Shown one piece after another: positions 9,601 through 17,814 of a DNA stretch of 64,000 nt. Made by a program: the position numbers and the translations under genes. Source of the stretch: Kribbella flavida DSM 17836 (GTDB lineage Bacteria > Actinomycetota > Actinomycetes > Propionibacteriales > Kribbellaceae); assembly GCF_000024345.1 (NCBI RefSeq), contig NC_013729.1, positions 5,580,001 to 5,644,000 of the forward strand. Direction: 5' to 3'. A model generated the notes under the pieces. It was not told where the DNA came from. It saw only the letters and a list, made by a program, of their open reading frames with translations, and did not search any database. The number at the start of each line of letters is the position of its first letter. Position 1 is the first letter of the stretch.

Positions 9601-10575
9601 CCGGTCCGGCTGGCCGGTCAGGACAGCCGCCGCGGCACGTTCGTGCAGCGGTTCGCCGCGATCATCGACCGGGTCAACGGGCAGGACCACGTCCCGCTGC
9701 AGCACCTGGGCGAGGACCAGGCGAACTTCTACGTCTACGACTCGCTGCTCAGCGAGTACGCCGCGCTCGGCTTCGAGTACGGCTACTCGGTGGCCCGGCC
9801 GGACGCGCTGGTGCTCTGGGAGGCCCAGTTCGGCGACTTCGTCAACGGCGCCCAGTCGATCATCGACGAGTACATCTCGGCCGGTGAGGCGAAGTGGGGC
9901 CAGAAGTCCGGGGTCGTGCTGCTGCTGCCGCACGGCTACGAGGGCCAGGGCCCGGACCACTCCTCGGCCCGGATCGAGCGGTTCCTGACGCTGTGCGCGG
10001 AGAACGCGATGACCGTGGCGCAGCCGTCCACGCCGGCGTCGTACTTCCACCTGCTGCGGCGGCACACGCTGCAGGAGGAGCACAACCCGCTGATCGTCTT
10101 CACGCCGAAGCAGCTGCTGCGGCGCAAGGAAGCGGTGTCGCAGCCGGAGGAGCTCACCAGCGGCTCGTTCCGCCCGGTGCTGAACGACTCCGACGCCGAG
10201 CAGAACCCGGCCACCGTGGAGCGGGTCATCCTGGCCTCGGGCCGGATCAGCTACGACCTGCTGGCCGAGCGCAAGAAGGTCGAGCCGGACAAGATCAGCA
10301 CCGCCGTGCTGCGGGTCGAGCAGCTCTACCCGCTGCCGACCGAGCAGATCAAGGCGGAACTGGCGAAGTACCCGAACGCGACCGAGATCCGCTGGGTGCA
10401 GGACGAGCCGGCGAACCAGGGTCCGTGGCCGTTCATGGCGCTGAACCTGACCGAGCACCTCGGCGGCAAGCCGTTCTACCGGGTCTCCCGGCCCGCGATG
10501 TCGGCGCCGTCGGTCGGCTCGATGGGTGTGCACCAGGCCGAGCAGGCGACGCTGCTGAAGCAGGCGTTCAGCTGA
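6679..10575 (+). CDS. kgd: Multifunctional 2-oxoglutarate decarboxylase/E1o with fused E2o domain
   Basis: 1298 residues. Order: short N-terminal E1o segment ([20 protein letters not shown]), a Pro/Ala/Thr-rich linker (about 85-185), an E2o succinyltransferase-like domain with [10 protein letters not shown] near residue 392, then the thiamine-diphosphate E1 dehydrogenase with [11 protein letters not shown] near 619 and the [14 protein letters not shown] signature. This is the actinobacterial form of 2-oxoglutarate dehydrogenase/decarboxylase, a TCA-cycle enzyme that in mycobacteria and corynebacteria is inhibited by the FHA protein GarA/OdhI. The GTG at 6679 is used here. A second GTG at 6718, preceded by GGAAGAGG, would give a protein 13 residues shorter and is a real alternative. 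A DUF6104 gene follows 1 bp later. Confidence 0.95.
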   Translation: MVSDPQSEEANCQVATEPSDTNPLAAFGSNEWLVDEMYEKYQQDPKSVDPAWQTYFESDGFKGSGPGDAKPVTTGPADAPRPDAVSDNKTPEAAVRGTTATAPAASKPAAQAAARTPEQAAPPTTASTAQPAQSRPAQTQPPASAQQTAPAASGAPTGGTVNQPPSAQPKPAPATSTDAERKVLRGAPARTAQNMETSLQVPTATSVRQVPVKLLIDNRIVINNHLKRARGGKISFTHLIGWALVKALKTLPEMNASYDETEGKPTLVQPAHINLGLAIDMAKPDGTRQLLVPSIKAAETMTFAEFWMAYEDIVRRARDNKLALPDFQGTTISLTNPGTIGTQHSVPRLMSGQGCIIGVGAMEYPPEYQGAAEETMAKLAVSKVMTLTSTYDHRIIQGAQSGEFLRKIHQLLLGEEGFYDEIFQSLRIPYEPIRWAADLPHSHEEDISKQARILELIHAYRVRGHIMADTDPLEYKQRSHPDLDVATHGLTLWDLDREFATGSFGAATDRRFMKLREILGILRDSYCRTTGVEYMHIQDPEQRKWLQERIERPHTKPPREEQLRILAKLNEAEAFETFLQTKYVGQKRFSLEGGETTIPLLDELCEEAAGAGLDEVVIGMAHRGRLNVLANIVGKSYGQIFREFDGNIDPRTVQGSGDVKYHLGAEGEFVSEFGDKIKVSVAANPSHLETVDPVLEGIVRAKQDILDRGAAFPVLPVLVHGDAAFAGQGVVAETLNLSQLRGYRTGGTIHVIVNNQVGFTTSPASSRSSMYCTDVARMVQAPIFHVNGDDPEACIRVASLAFEYRQAFNKDVVIDLVCYRRRGHNEGDDPSFTQPLMYDLIEQKRSVRKLYTEALIGRGDITVEEAEQAMRDFQQRLERVFTEVREAKSQPDTPAPYVTVPVYPDKPEGPDATATTPEVLKKIADAYTTLPEGFTAHPKVLPQLQRRAAAITQGPVDWASAEITAFGSLLLAGRPVRLAGQDSRRGTFVQRFAAIIDRVNGQDHVPLQHLGEDQANFYVYDSLLSEYAALGFEYGYSVARPDALVLWEAQFGDFVNGAQSIIDEYISAGEAKWGQKSGVVLLLPHGYEGQGPDHSSARIERFLTLCAENAMTVAQPSTPASYFHLLRRHTLQEEHNPLIVFTPKQLLRRKEAVSQPEELTSGSFRPVLNDSDAEQNPATVERVILASGRISYDLLAERKKVEPDKISTAVLRVEQLYPLPTEQIKAELAKYPNATEIRWVQDEPANQGPWPFMALNLTEHLGGKPFYRVSRPAMSAPSVGSMGVHQAEQATLLKQAFS

Positions 10576-10576
10576 C

Positions 10577-10753
10577 GTGTACTTCACCGACCGAGGGATC
10601 GAGGAGCTCGAGGGCCGGCGGGGCGAGGAGGACGTCTCGCTGGCCTGGGTGGCCGAGCGGCTGCGCGAGTTCGTCGACCTGAACCCCGAGTTCGAGACGC
10701 CGATCGAGCGCTTCGCCACCTGGCTGGCCCGGCTCGACGACGAGGACGACTGA
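10577..10753 (+). CDS. DUF6104 family small protein
   Basis: 58 residues, GTG start 1 bp after the kgd stop, reading MYFTDRGIEELEGRR to an acidic end, RLDDEDD. It is strongly acidic and predicted helical, without signal peptide or membrane segment. I recognise the same small protein directly behind kgd/sucA in streptomycetes, where it is annotated only as DUF6104. The spacing indicates co-translation with kgd. A role as an accessory or regulator of the 2-oxoglutarate complex is suggested only by this linkage. Confidence 0.85.
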   Translation: MYFTDRGIEELEGRRGEEDVSLAWVAERLREFVDLNPEFETPIERFATWLARLDDEDD

Positions 10754-10779
10754 TCCTCCTGCTGGTCTAGGCTGAGCGG

Positions 10780-11499
10780 ATGCCCTTCGCCGACCACCCC
10801 GTACGCCGGGTGGCCGCGGCGGAGGGCGTTCGGCCGTCCGGGCACTGGCCGCACACGATTCCCGCGGTCCGGCAGCTGCTCACCGACGGGCTCGACCTGG
10901 GCCCCGGCGTCACCTTCCTGGTCGGCGAGAACGGCGCGGGCAAGTCGACGCTGGTCGAGGCGGTCGCGGTCGCCTTCGGCATGTCGCCGGAGGGCGGGTC
11001 GACCGGGGCCCGGCTGACCACGCGTGCCAGCGAGTCACCGTTGTCGCAGGACCTCGTGCTGACCAGGGGCGCCGGCGCGTCGAAGGCCGGGTTCTTCCTG
11101 CGGGCCGAGACGATGCACGGCTTCTACACCTACCTGGAGGAGAATCCGGGCGCCCGGCCGGAGCCGGTGTTCCACGAGATGAGCCACGGCGAGAGCTTTC
11201 TCGCCCTGATCGGCGACCGCTTCACCCGCCGGGGCCTCTACTGCCTGGACGAGCCCGAGTCGGCGCTGTCGTTCTCGTCCAGCCTCGCCGTGGTCGGCGT
11301 TCTGAACGAGCTGGCGCGGTCCGGCTCGCAGGTGCTGTGCGCGACCCACTCCCCCGTCATCGCGGCACTGCCCGGCGCGACCATTCTCGAGGTCGGCGAC
11401 TGGGGCATCCGGGAGTCCGCCTGGGAGGAGCTGGAGCTGGTGCAGAACTGGCGGGCGTACCTGGACGGACCCCAGCGGTACCTGCGGCACATTCTCTAG
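10780..11499 (+). CDS. AAA family ATPase (ABC-like fold)
   Basis: 239 residues. Walker A GENGAGKSTLVEAVA near residue 50; a signature-like MSHGESFLALI near residue 128; Walker B GLYCLDEPESALS near residue 150; switch His in CATHSPVIAALPGA near residue 190. The layout matches compact ATPases of the AAA_21/AAA_23 type (RecF/SMC-like head) seen across actinomycetes, whose role is not established. It is cytoplasmic, with no transporter permease nearby. It follows DUF6104 by 26 bp and may share its transcript. Confidence 0.85.
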   Translation: MPFADHPVRRVAAAEGVRPSGHWPHTIPAVRQLLTDGLDLGPGVTFLVGENGAGKSTLVEAVAVAFGMSPEGGSTGARLTTRASESPLSQDLVLTRGAGASKAGFFLRAETMHGFYTYLEENPGARPEPVFHEMSHGESFLALIGDRFTRRGLYCLDEPESALSFSSSLAVVGVLNELARSGSQVLCATHSPVIAALPGATILEVGDWGIRESAWEELELVQNWRAYLDGPQRYLRHIL

Positions 11500-11529
11500 C
11501 CGGCGGCCGGGGGCCAGGCGGCGGCTGGG

Positions 11530-11889
11530 TCAGTCGGCAGCGTGCGGTGGCCGGGTGCGCAGCGGCGGGTCGGGGGCCAGCGAGCCGTCGGGGGCGATGT
11601 GCTCGAAGATCTGGTCGACCAGGTTCAGCACGTGCGGGTCGTCGACCGTGTAGATGTGCCGCCGCCCCTCCCGCCGGGCGGTGATGATGCCGGCCAGCCG
11701 GAGCTTGCCGAGGTGCTGGCTGGCCGTCGCGATGCTGACGCCGGCGCGATCGGCCAGCGTGCCCACGTCGTACTCGCCCTGGGCGGCCAGGGAGACCAGA
11801 TGCAGCCGCACCGGCGCGGACAGCATCGCGAAGGTGCCGGCGGCGGACTCCAGCTGGGCCTTCGTCGGTTCGGGGAACGGTGTTGTCAT
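11530..11889 (-). CDS. ArsR-family winged-helix transcriptional regulator
   Basis: 119 residues from the ATG at 11889 (MTTPFPEPTKAQ). The winged-helix core is SAPVRLHLVSLAAQGEYDVGTLADRAG followed by SIATASQHLGKLRLAGII and the wing RREGRRHIYTV. There are no Cys residues, so the classical alpha3 metal-thiolate site of ArsR/SmtB is absent; His/Asp residues near the C-terminus (IFEHIAPDG) could still bind metal. It is divergent from a cation antiporter gene across a perfect palindrome at 11959-11978, so it most likely represses that gene and itself. Ca2+, Mn2+ or a non-metal signal are all possible. Confidence 0.87.
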   Translation of the reverse strand: MTTPFPEPTKAQLESAAGTFAMLSAPVRLHLVSLAAQGEYDVGTLADRAGVSIATASQHLGKLRLAGIITARREGRRHIYTVDDPHVLNLVDQIFEHIAPDGSLAPDPPLRTRPPHAAD

Positions 11890-11958
11890 CTCGCGGTCAT
11901 TGTGACCGGTGCAGCGGGTCCTGGGCAGGCGGCAGGCCGGTGGTGAGCACCATCTCAC

Positions 11959-11978
11959 ACTTTCGCAATTGCGAAAGT
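11959..11978. promoter_or_regulatory. Perfect 20-bp palindrome, likely ArsR operator
   Basis: ACTTTCGCAATTGCGAAAGT is a perfect inverted repeat in the 98-bp gap between the divergent arsR-type gene and the antiporter gene. Its length and A/T-rich centre fit ArsR-family operators. It ends 9 bp before the proposed antiporter start, so a bound repressor would block RNA polymerase or initiation. Confidence 0.8.
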
Positions 11979-11987
11979 ATCGAAACG

Positions 11988-13235
11988 ATGACTAATCTGG
12001 ACGGCATGGTCAGAGCTCTCCGCCCCGTGCTCCTCTGTCTCGCGGTGGCGGTTCCCGCGGTGGCGTTGCGCGTCACCGGAGTCCACCCAGCGGCCCCGCT
12101 GGCGATCATGGTCTTCGGTCTCGGTGTGGTCGCCGCCTCGTTCGTGCTCGCCTGGGCCGCCGAGGCCGCCGAGCTGGACATCTCCGGCGGGCTGGCGATC
12201 GCGCTGCTCGCGGTCATCGCCGTGCTTCCGGAGTACGCGGTCGATCTGTACTTCGCCCACACCGCCGGCAGCCAGCCGGAGTACGTCCAGTACGCCGCGG
12301 CCAACATGACCGGCTCCAACCGCCTCCTGCTCGGCCTCGGCTGGTCCAGCGTCGTCCTGGTCAGCCTGTACGTCGCCAGCCGGCGCAGCGGTCGTTCCGT
12401 CCGGTCCCTGGTGCTCGACTCGGGCTACCGGCGAGAGCTGGGCTTCCTGTCGATCGCCGGTGTGGTGGCGTTCGTCATCCCGCTCACCGGTCAGATCCAC
12501 CTCGTGCTGGGCATCGCGCTGCTCGCGTTCTTCGCGTACTACCTGTGGCGGGCGGCGGCCAGCGAGCACGGCGACGAGCCCGAGCTGATCGGTCCGGCGG
12601 CGCGGATCGGCGCCCTGCCGAAGGTGCAGCGTCGGCTCACGGTGGTCGCCATGTTCGCGCTGGCGGCCGGAGTGATCCTGGCGGCGGCCGAGCCGTTCGC
12701 CGACTCGCTGGTCGAGGGCGGGCACGCGCTGGGCATCGACCAGTTCCTGCTGGTCCAGTGGCTGGCTCCGCTCGCCTCGGAGGCGCCGGAGTTCATCATC
12801 GCGCTGCTGTTCGCCTGGCGCGGCAAGGGTGCGGCGGCGCTCGGCCTGCTGATCTCGGCCAAGGTGAACCAGTGGACCCTGCTGATCGGAAGCCTGCCGA
12901 TCGCGTACGGCATCGGCGGCGGCCCGGCCGCGCTGCAGCTGGACGGGCGGCAGGTCGAGGAGTTCCTGCTCACCGCGACCCAGACGCTGCTCGGCATCGC
13001 GATCCTGCTGACGCTGCGCTTCCCCCGCTGGGCCGCCTGGACGCTGCTCGGGCTGTTCGCGGTCCAGTTCGCCGTACCGGGGCAGACCGGGCGGTACGTG
13101 CTCTGCGGCGTCTACGCCGCGCTCGCGCTGGCGACGTTCGTGCACCACCGCCGGGAGATCCTGCCGACGCTGGCCGAACCGTTCCGGCGGACGAAGCAGG
13201 CCGAGCAGCGCTCGGACGAGCTGATCGGCGTCTGA
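11988..13235 (+). CDS. Sodium/calcium exchanger (CaCA)-type cation antiporter
   Basis: 415 residues, about 10-11 membrane helices. The two CaCA alpha-repeats are recognisable: AVLPEYAVDLYFAHT with AANMTGSNRLLLG in the first half, and PLASEAPEFIIALLFAW with SAKVNQWTLLIG in the second. The acidic residues in PEY and PEF occupy the positions of the ion-binding glutamates, so it probably exports Ca2+ or a related cation against H+ or Na+. ATG at 11988 is chosen because it lies just behind the palindromic operator; it lacks a clear ribosome-binding site and may be leaderless. An ATG at 12006 is an alternative. Control by the divergent ArsR-like protein is likely. Confidence 0.85.
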   Translation: MTNLDGMVRALRPVLLCLAVAVPAVALRVTGVHPAAPLAIMVFGLGVVAASFVLAWAAEAAELDISGGLAIALLAVIAVLPEYAVDLYFAHTAGSQPEYVQYAAANMTGSNRLLLGLGWSSVVLVSLYVASRRSGRSVRSLVLDSGYRRELGFLSIAGVVAFVIPLTGQIHLVLGIALLAFFAYYLWRAAASEHGDEPELIGPAARIGALPKVQRRLTVVAMFALAAGVILAAAEPFADSLVEGGHALGIDQFLLVQWLAPLASEAPEFIIALLFAWRGKGAAALGLLISAKVNQWTLLIGSLPIAYGIGGGPAALQLDGRQVEEFLLTATQTLLGIAILLTLRFPRWAAWTLLGLFAVQFAVPGQTGRYVLCGVYAALALATFVHHRREILPTLAEPFRRTKQAEQRSDELIGV

Positions 13236-13254
13236 GTTCGGCGCCTGACGGCGA

Positions 13255-13293
13255 AGGGCCCGCGCGGTCAGCTCGGCTGACTGCGCGGGCCCT
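13255..13293. terminator. Bidirectional terminator hairpin
   Basis: An 18-bp stem (AGGGCCCGCGCGGTCAGC with one mismatch to its partner at 13276-13293) and a 3-nt loop lie between the convergent antiporter and WhiB genes. The stem is very GC-rich and has no T-run. Confidence 0.75.
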
Positions 13294-13301
13294 GGCACGT
13301 C

Positions 13302-13616
13302 TCAGCTGGCCTGCTGCTGCTCAACCTCGACCTCGACCTCGACGACCGTCGGACGGCGGCGCTCGGTCGGTCCGGGGCGGCCGCGACGCCGGCCGTCCAG
13401 GAACTTCTCCCCGGCCGCGGTGCCGGTGAACTTGGTCCGGCGGGCCCACTCCCGGCACTCGTCGAGCACCGGGCAGGCGGTCAGGCAGACCGCCCGCGCC
13501 TTGCGCTGTTCCCACTGACTCGCGGTCTCGTCGTACGCCGGCGCCTGGCCGACGCACGCGGCCTTCATCATCCAGCGGTCGGCGGGGTCGGCGATCACCG
13601 TCAAGGTCGGCCTCAT
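13302..13616 (-). CDS. Divergent WhiB-family protein
   Basis: 104 residues from the ATG at 13616, which has AGGAG about 5 nt upstream; a GTG at 13622 would add two residues. Four cysteines (C21, C44, C48, C54) could hold a [4Fe-4S] cluster as in WhiB proteins, but the central pair is spaced C-x3-C rather than the usual C-x2-C, and the G-V-W-G-G turn is missing (TGTAAGEKF occupies the region). The tail is Arg-rich (GRRRGRPGPTERRRP), typical of a DNA-binding AT-hook-like end, then an unusual VEVEVEVE run. It is probably a redox- or NO-responsive transcription factor acting with a sigma factor; its targets are unknown. Confidence 0.85.
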   Translation of the reverse strand: MRPTLTVIADPADRWMMKAACVGQAPAYDETASQWEQRKARAVCLTACPVLDECREWARRTKFTGTAAGEKFLDGRRRGRPGPTERRRPTVVEVEVEVEQQQAS

Positions 13617-13754
13617 GGGCACTCCTGCTCCCTCATCGATCGGGCGGATCGAGCTCGCGGGGAGAATCCCCGCGGGTAGGAACAGCTTGATCGCGAGTCG
13701 TTGCCCAGGTGCGACGGTTGTGTTTCAGGGAGGAAACGTCGCCGCCGAAAGCTG

Positions 13755-15254
13755 TCACAGCAGTGCCGGTGACACCTCGGCGCCGGTCAGCAAGGTACGC
13801 ACGGTTTCCTCGGCGCAGGCCCGGTTGACGCCGATTCCGCCGCGGGCTCCCCGCTTGATCCACCCGGTGACGAAGTGCCCCGGCCGGCCGATCACCGCAC
13901 CCCGCACGTTCGGCACGATTCCCAGCACGCCGTCGAACGGCAGCCCGTCGACCGGCTGCCCCACGAAACCGATCGCTGTGAAGAGGTTGCCGGCCCGGAT
14001 CAGATCCCCAGCGGCTGTGCTCAGCCCGGCGGCCGGATCCCAACGGGTCGGCGTGGCACCGAACCGCAGCACCACCCGCCGCCCGGGCCTCGGCTCATTC
14101 GCCAGGTCGACCGGCTCCCGCCGAACACCCCGCAACAACTCCAGCCGCTCCGTACACTGCGCGTCCGCCCCCTGCGCTGCCTGGCGGGGGTGCGGGCGGC
14201 GGTCAGTGCTGCGAGCCGGCGCCCCCGCCGGCGTACGGGTCGTGCCCCACGCCCCGTCGGCGTCCTCCTGCCGGCTGAGCTCGGCCGGAACGTCGGTGTC
14301 GTCCAGGACGACCTCGACGCCGTCCAGCGCACGCAGGTCGCGGAAGGCGGACCCGGTGTACGCCGCGGACTCCGGACCGCGGCGGCCCAGGATCACCACC
14401 TCGGTGATTTCGCTCGCCCGCAACGTCTCACGTACCGCCGCAGGCAGGTCCAGCCCGGCCAGTCGTTCGGGCGTGCTGATCAGCAGCCGCGCCAGGTCCA
14501 GCGCGACGTTCCCGGTACCGACGATCACCGCACGCCGACCGGTCAGCTCGACCGGCACCTGCTGCGCGCCAGGGCGACCGTTGTACCAGGCAACCACCTC
14601 GGCCGCCGGACAGCTCCGCTCGCCGTGCTCTCCCGGAATCCCCAGCCGCCGGCTCCGGAACGCCCCGACCGCGTGCACCACCGCGTCGTACCGGCGTTCC
14701 AGCTCGGCCGCGACCGCCTCGGTCCCCGGCTGCCAGCGGACCCGCGGGTGCGCGGCGATCCGCTCGAAGGTGCCCAGGATCTGCTTCGTCAGCGGATGAT
14801 CCGGCGCGACCCCGAAGCGCGCCAGCCCGCCCACCACCGGCAGCCGATCGATCAACGTCACCTCGGCCGTACTGCGCTGCAGCAACTCTCGCGTCGCGTA
14901 CATCCCGGCCGGTCCCGCGCCGACCACCGCGACCCGGCGCGGCCCGCCCGTCCACCGGTCGAAGCGCGGCGGCTCCCAGGCGTCGAGGTCGAGTGCGTCC
15001 ACCGCCGGCCGCTCGGCGAAGTACGCCGCATTCAGCGCGACGTCGATCGGCGCTGCCTTGTCGGCCGGCTGCGCCGCGTCCACCGGGCAGACCTCGGCAC
15101 ACGCGCCGCAGTCGATGCAGGTGCGCGGATCGATGAACAACCCGTCCGTCGTCCCGAACCCCGGCTCGCCCGGCGACGGGTGGATGCAGTTCATCGGGCA
15201 CGCCGACACGCACCGCGCGTCCGCGCAGCAGTCCCCCGCGATCACGTACGTCAT
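13755..15254 (-). CDS. FprB-like fused ferredoxin/ferredoxin-NADP reductase
   Basis: 499 residues. The N-terminal ferredoxin module has CCADARCVSACPMNCIHP and CIDCGACAEVCPVDA, enough cysteines for a 7Fe or 2[4Fe-4S] cluster set. From about residue 106 follows an adrenodoxin-reductase-like module with FAD motif VAVVGAGPAGMYATREL and NADP motif AVIVGTGNVALDLARLL, ending in GWIKRGARGGIGVN. This resembles mycobacterial FprB. Residues about 320-370 look poorly conserved and Arg-rich. The start lies 6 bp after the stop of the AurF-like oxygenase gene, so this protein is the obvious electron donor to that diiron enzyme. The pair forms a two-gene operon read from 16136. Confidence 0.9.
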   Translation of the reverse strand: MTYVIAGDCCADARCVSACPMNCIHPSPGEPGFGTTDGLFIDPRTCIDCGACAEVCPVDAAQPADKAAPIDVALNAAYFAERPAVDALDLDAWEPPRFDRWTGGPRRVAVVGAGPAGMYATRELLQRSTAEVTLIDRLPVVGGLARFGVAPDHPLTKQILGTFERIAAHPRVRWQPGTEAVAAELERRYDAVVHAVGAFRSRRLGIPGEHGERSCPAAEVVAWYNGRPGAQQVPVELTGRRAVIVGTGNVALDLARLLISTPERLAGLDLPAAVRETLRASEITEVVILGRRGPESAAYTGSAFRDLRALDGVEVVLDDTDVPAELSRQEDADGAWGTTRTPAGAPARSTDRRPHPRQAAQGADAQCTERLELLRGVRREPVDLANEPRPGRRVVLRFGATPTRWDPAAGLSTAAGDLIRAGNLFTAIGFVGQPVDGLPFDGVLGIVPNVRGAVIGRPGHFVTGWIKRGARGGIGVNRACAEETVRTLLTGAEVSPALL

Positions 15255-15260
15255 CGGCGG

Positions 15261-16136
15261 TCAGAGCAGTCCGGTCCGGCGGTAGACCCGCGCCGCCGCA
15301 GCGGTGAGCAGGCCGACCTCGCCGAGAAAGTCCATCAGGTTGGCGCAGCTGGACCGCAGCAACGCCCGGTGATGCTCGTTGCTCCGGGCCTCGCGGACCG
15401 CCCGGTCGGCGTCGAGCCCGGCGTTCGCGTACACCTCTCGGCCGACCATGCTGCTGACGATCATGTCGGCGGCCAGGGCGATCACCAGTGCGCTGGTCCA
15501 GCGCGCGGCCCGGCCGGTTCCGGCGATCCGCTGCCGGGTCTCCTCCCGGGCGAACACCATGTGCCGGGACTCCTCGACGACGTGGATGTGGTTCACCGTC
15601 CGGACCAGCGGGGCGACCCGGCGGTCGCGCATCCAGTCGCGCTGCATGACGTCGAGAACCTCCTCGGCGACCAGGATCGCGGCGTACGCCGTCTCCCCGG
15701 TGGCGACGGTCTTGAACGCCCGGCCGAGCTCGCGGGCGAGCAGCCGCGGCCGGTACTCGGCGTCCACCAGCTTGCCCGAGGCGCGCGCGAACATGATCGA
15801 GTGCCGGCACTCGTCGGCGATCTCGGTCAGCGCCCACTGGAACTCCGCGCTCGCCGGGCTGACGGAGTACACGTCCCGCAGGATCATCTGTTGCAGGATG
15901 AGCTCGAACCAGATCCCGGTCGACGCCACCGAGGCCGCCTCGTGCCGGGTCAGCAGCCGGCGCTGGGCCTCGGAGAGCTCCGCCCAGTACGCCGTGCCGT
16001 AGAGCGTGCTCCACTCCGGGCTCAGCCCGTAGTCGTCGGCGACCGGCTCGTCCCAGTCGATCTCCGTCGCGGGATCGCGGGACAGCTGGGCCGACGAGGC
16101 GAGCAGCCGCCGTGCGGTTTCGTCCGTGCCGTGCAT
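15261..16136 (-). CDS. AurF-like diiron oxygenase
   Basis: 291 residues from the ATG at 16136, with GGGAGG about 7 nt upstream. Ferritin-like helices carry the metal ligands: E in TRHEAASVASTGIWFE, the E-x2-H box DECRHSIMF near residue 130, another E in LVAEEVLDVMQRD, and a second E-x2-H box, EESRHMVFARE, near residue 190. This fits the AurF p-aminobenzoate N-oxygenase family, non-haem diiron enzymes that oxidise amines or other substrates with O2. Nothing in the neighbourhood fixes the substrate. The FprB-like partner downstream would reduce the diiron site. An AT-rich operator at 16160-16186 lies immediately upstream. Confidence 0.87.
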   Translation of the reverse strand: MHGTDETARRLLASSAQLSRDPATEIDWDEPVADDYGLSPEWSTLYGTAYWAELSEAQRRLLTRHEAASVASTGIWFELILQQMILRDVYSVSPASAEFQWALTEIADECRHSIMFARASGKLVDAEYRPRLLARELGRAFKTVATGETAYAAILVAEEVLDVMQRDWMRDRRVAPLVRTVNHIHVVEESRHMVFAREETRQRIAGTGRAARWTSALVIALAADMIVSSMVGREVYANAGLDADRAVREARSNEHHRALLRSSCANLMDFLGEVGLLTAAAARVYRRTGLL

Positions 16137-16159
16137 GGAACACCTCCCGGCGAGATACA

Positions 16160-16186
16160 ACATCCTTTATGTAACATAGAAGATGT
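16160..16186. promoter_or_regulatory. AT-rich imperfect palindrome upstream of the AurF-like operon
   Basis: A 27-bp inverted repeat, ACATC..T.TATGT / ACATA.A..GATGT, with 11 of 13 paired positions matching. It stands out as an A/T island in GC-rich sequence, 24 bp from the oxygenase start, and resembles a TetR-type operator. No TetR gene lies beside it in this window. It overlaps the last codons of the GNAT gene. Confidence 0.65.
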
Positions 16187-16769
16187 AGTGAAGCCGGGCA
16201 AGCGCGGTCGGAGTGTTCCTTAACTGGGCGGGTCGCACCATCCGGATCTCCGGAACGCCGAAGAACTCCTCATCGGCGCGCGCCCCGTCCTCGGCGAAGC
16301 CATTGCGGCGGTAGAAGGCGCAGGCGCGGTCGTTGCCCTCCAGCACCCACAAGCTGGCCGCCTGCCGGCCGATCGCGACGTCGAGCAGCCGCTGCCCCAG
16401 CCCGGTCCCCCACCAGGCCTTGCGGGTGTAGATGGCGTACAGCTCGAGCGGGGTCGGCGCGTCCTCGTCCCGGGCCGGCCCGGGCGACGAGAACCCGATC
16501 ACCCGATCCCGCACCGGTACGCCGGCCGCCGGGTTCAGCGCGAGCCAGCGGACGACACCCGCATCGATCGCCGCGGCCCATCGCTCGGTCCGGCGCCCGA
16601 TCCCCTGCGGGTCGGTCTTCTCACGTAGTCGCTCCGGCGCCAGCAGTCCGGCGTACGCCTCCTGCCAGCACAGCAGGTGGCACCACGCTCCGGCCTCGGC
16701 ATCGGCAACCGTGGCCCGCCGGATCTCGACCTCCGCAGAAGCCGCCCTGGTCCCGAAGTCTTCGGACAT
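16167..16769 (-). CDS. GNAT family N-acetyltransferase
   Basis: 200 residues. The acetyl-CoA-binding region is LYAIYTRKAWWGTGLGQRLLDVAI (about residues 110-133, shown here only in outline as the R/Q-x-x-G-x-G/A loop), followed by WVLEGNDRACAFYRRNGF, the canonical GNAT beta5-alpha4 signature. The N-terminal part EIRRATVADAEAGAWCHLLCW is the usual start of the fold. The acceptor substrate is unknown. The ATG at 16769 lies 8 bp after the stop of the oxidoreductase gene, so the two are co-transcribed. The last 20 or so codons run into the promoter/operator of the following AurF-like operon, and the TAA itself sits inside the palindrome. Confidence 0.85.
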   Translation of the reverse strand: MSEDFGTRAASAEVEIRRATVADAEAGAWCHLLCWQEAYAGLLAPERLREKTDPQGIGRRTERWAAAIDAGVVRWLALNPAAGVPVRDRVIGFSSPGPARDEDAPTPLELYAIYTRKAWWGTGLGQRLLDVAIGRQAASLWVLEGNDRACAFYRRNGFAEDGARADEEFFGVPEIRMVRPAQLRNTPTALARLHYIFYVT

Positions 16770-16777
16770 CGCCCCGG

Positions 16778-17746
16778 CTAGACGGTGAAGACGATCTTGC
16801 CGAACACGTCGCCGTCGTTCATCTTCGCGAAGCCGGTCCGGGCGTCGGCCAGCGGCAGCGTGGAGTCGATGTGCGGCGAGATGCCGGCGTTCGCCATGAA
16901 CTGGACGAGCTCGGCCAGCTCCTGCCGCGTGCCCATCGTGGACCCCTGGACCCGCAGCTGCAGGAAGAAGATCCGGTTCAGCTCGGCGGATTTCGGCGCC
17001 TGGCCGCTGGTCGCGCCGGAGATCACCAGCGTGCCGCCCTGCTTCAGCGACTTCAGCGAGTGCGACCAGGTCGCCTGGCCGACGGTCTCCATCACCGCGT
17101 CCACCCGCGACGGCAGCCGCGCACCCGACTCGAACACGTCGTGCGCGCCGATCTCCAGCGCCCGGCTCCGTTTCGCGTCGTCCCGACTGGTCGCCCACAC
17201 CCGGATCCCGGCTGCCCGCGCCAGCGTGATCAGCGCGGTCGCGACCCCACCACCCGCACCCTGCACGAGCACGGTGTCGCCCGGTTTGAGCCCTGACTGC
17301 GTGAACAGCATCCGGTACGCCGTGAGCCACGCCGTCGGCAGGCAAGCCGCCTGCTCGAAGCTCAACCCCGCCGGCTTCGGTACGACGTTGTGCGCGGGCA
17401 CGGCCACCTTCTCCGCCAACGTGCCCTGGTACCGCTCGCTCAGCAACGACCGCTTCGGGTCGAGCGTCTCGTCCCCCTTGTACGCCGGGTCCGCGATCAC
17501 CGCGTGCACCACGACCTCGTTGCCGTCCGGGTCGATGCCCGCCGCGTCGCACCCGAGAATCATCGGCAGACTCTGCTCCGCCAGCCCGACCCCCTTCAGC
17601 GACCACAGGTCATGGTGGTTCAGCGCCGACGCCTTGACGTCGACCACCACCCACCCGTCAGGCACCGTCGGCTCCGGCCGCTCCCCCACCTCGAGCGCGG
17701 AAACCGGGTCCTCGGCATCGAACTTGGCAGCATAGGCAGCAAGCAT
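16778..17746 (-). CDS. Zinc-independent MDR oxidoreductase (quinone-reductase-like)
   Basis: 322 residues of the medium-chain dehydrogenase/reductase fold. The N-terminal catalytic domain has ASALNHHDLWSLKG and LGCDAAGI; the nucleotide-binding motif is VLVQGAGGGVATALITLARA near residue 150. The four-Cys structural zinc site of alcohol dehydrogenases is missing, which points to the quinone oxidoreductase/enoyl-reductase side of the family, usually NADPH-dependent. The substrate is unknown. It is the first gene of a two-gene transcript with the GNAT gene. A repeat element occupies the region behind its start. Confidence 0.87.
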   Translation of the reverse strand: MLAAYAAKFDAEDPVSALEVGERPEPTVPDGWVVVDVKASALNHHDLWSLKGVGLAEQSLPMILGCDAAGIDPDGNEVVVHAVIADPAYKGDETLDPKRSLLSERYQGTLAEKVAVPAHNVVPKPAGLSFEQAACLPTAWLTAYRMLFTQSGLKPGDTVLVQGAGGGVATALITLARAAGIRVWATSRDDAKRSRALEIGAHDVFESGARLPSRVDAVMETVGQATWSHSLKSLKQGGTLVISGATSGQAPKSAELNRIFFLQLRVQGSTMGTRQELAELVQFMANAGISPHIDSTLPLADARTGFAKMNDGDVFGKIVFTV

Positions 17747-17814
17747 GGCCCCACCCTAGGCGCTGCCCCAACCCCCGTCAGTTAGCAACATCACCGCACC
17801 CCACCACCCCCTGA

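Noticed and set aside
6733-10854. Very long open frame on the minus strand opposite kgd
   Set aside because: It mirrors kgd codons in high-GC DNA, is rich in Arg/Gly/Leu/Val/Asp, has no domain and lies fully within a gene with clear function.
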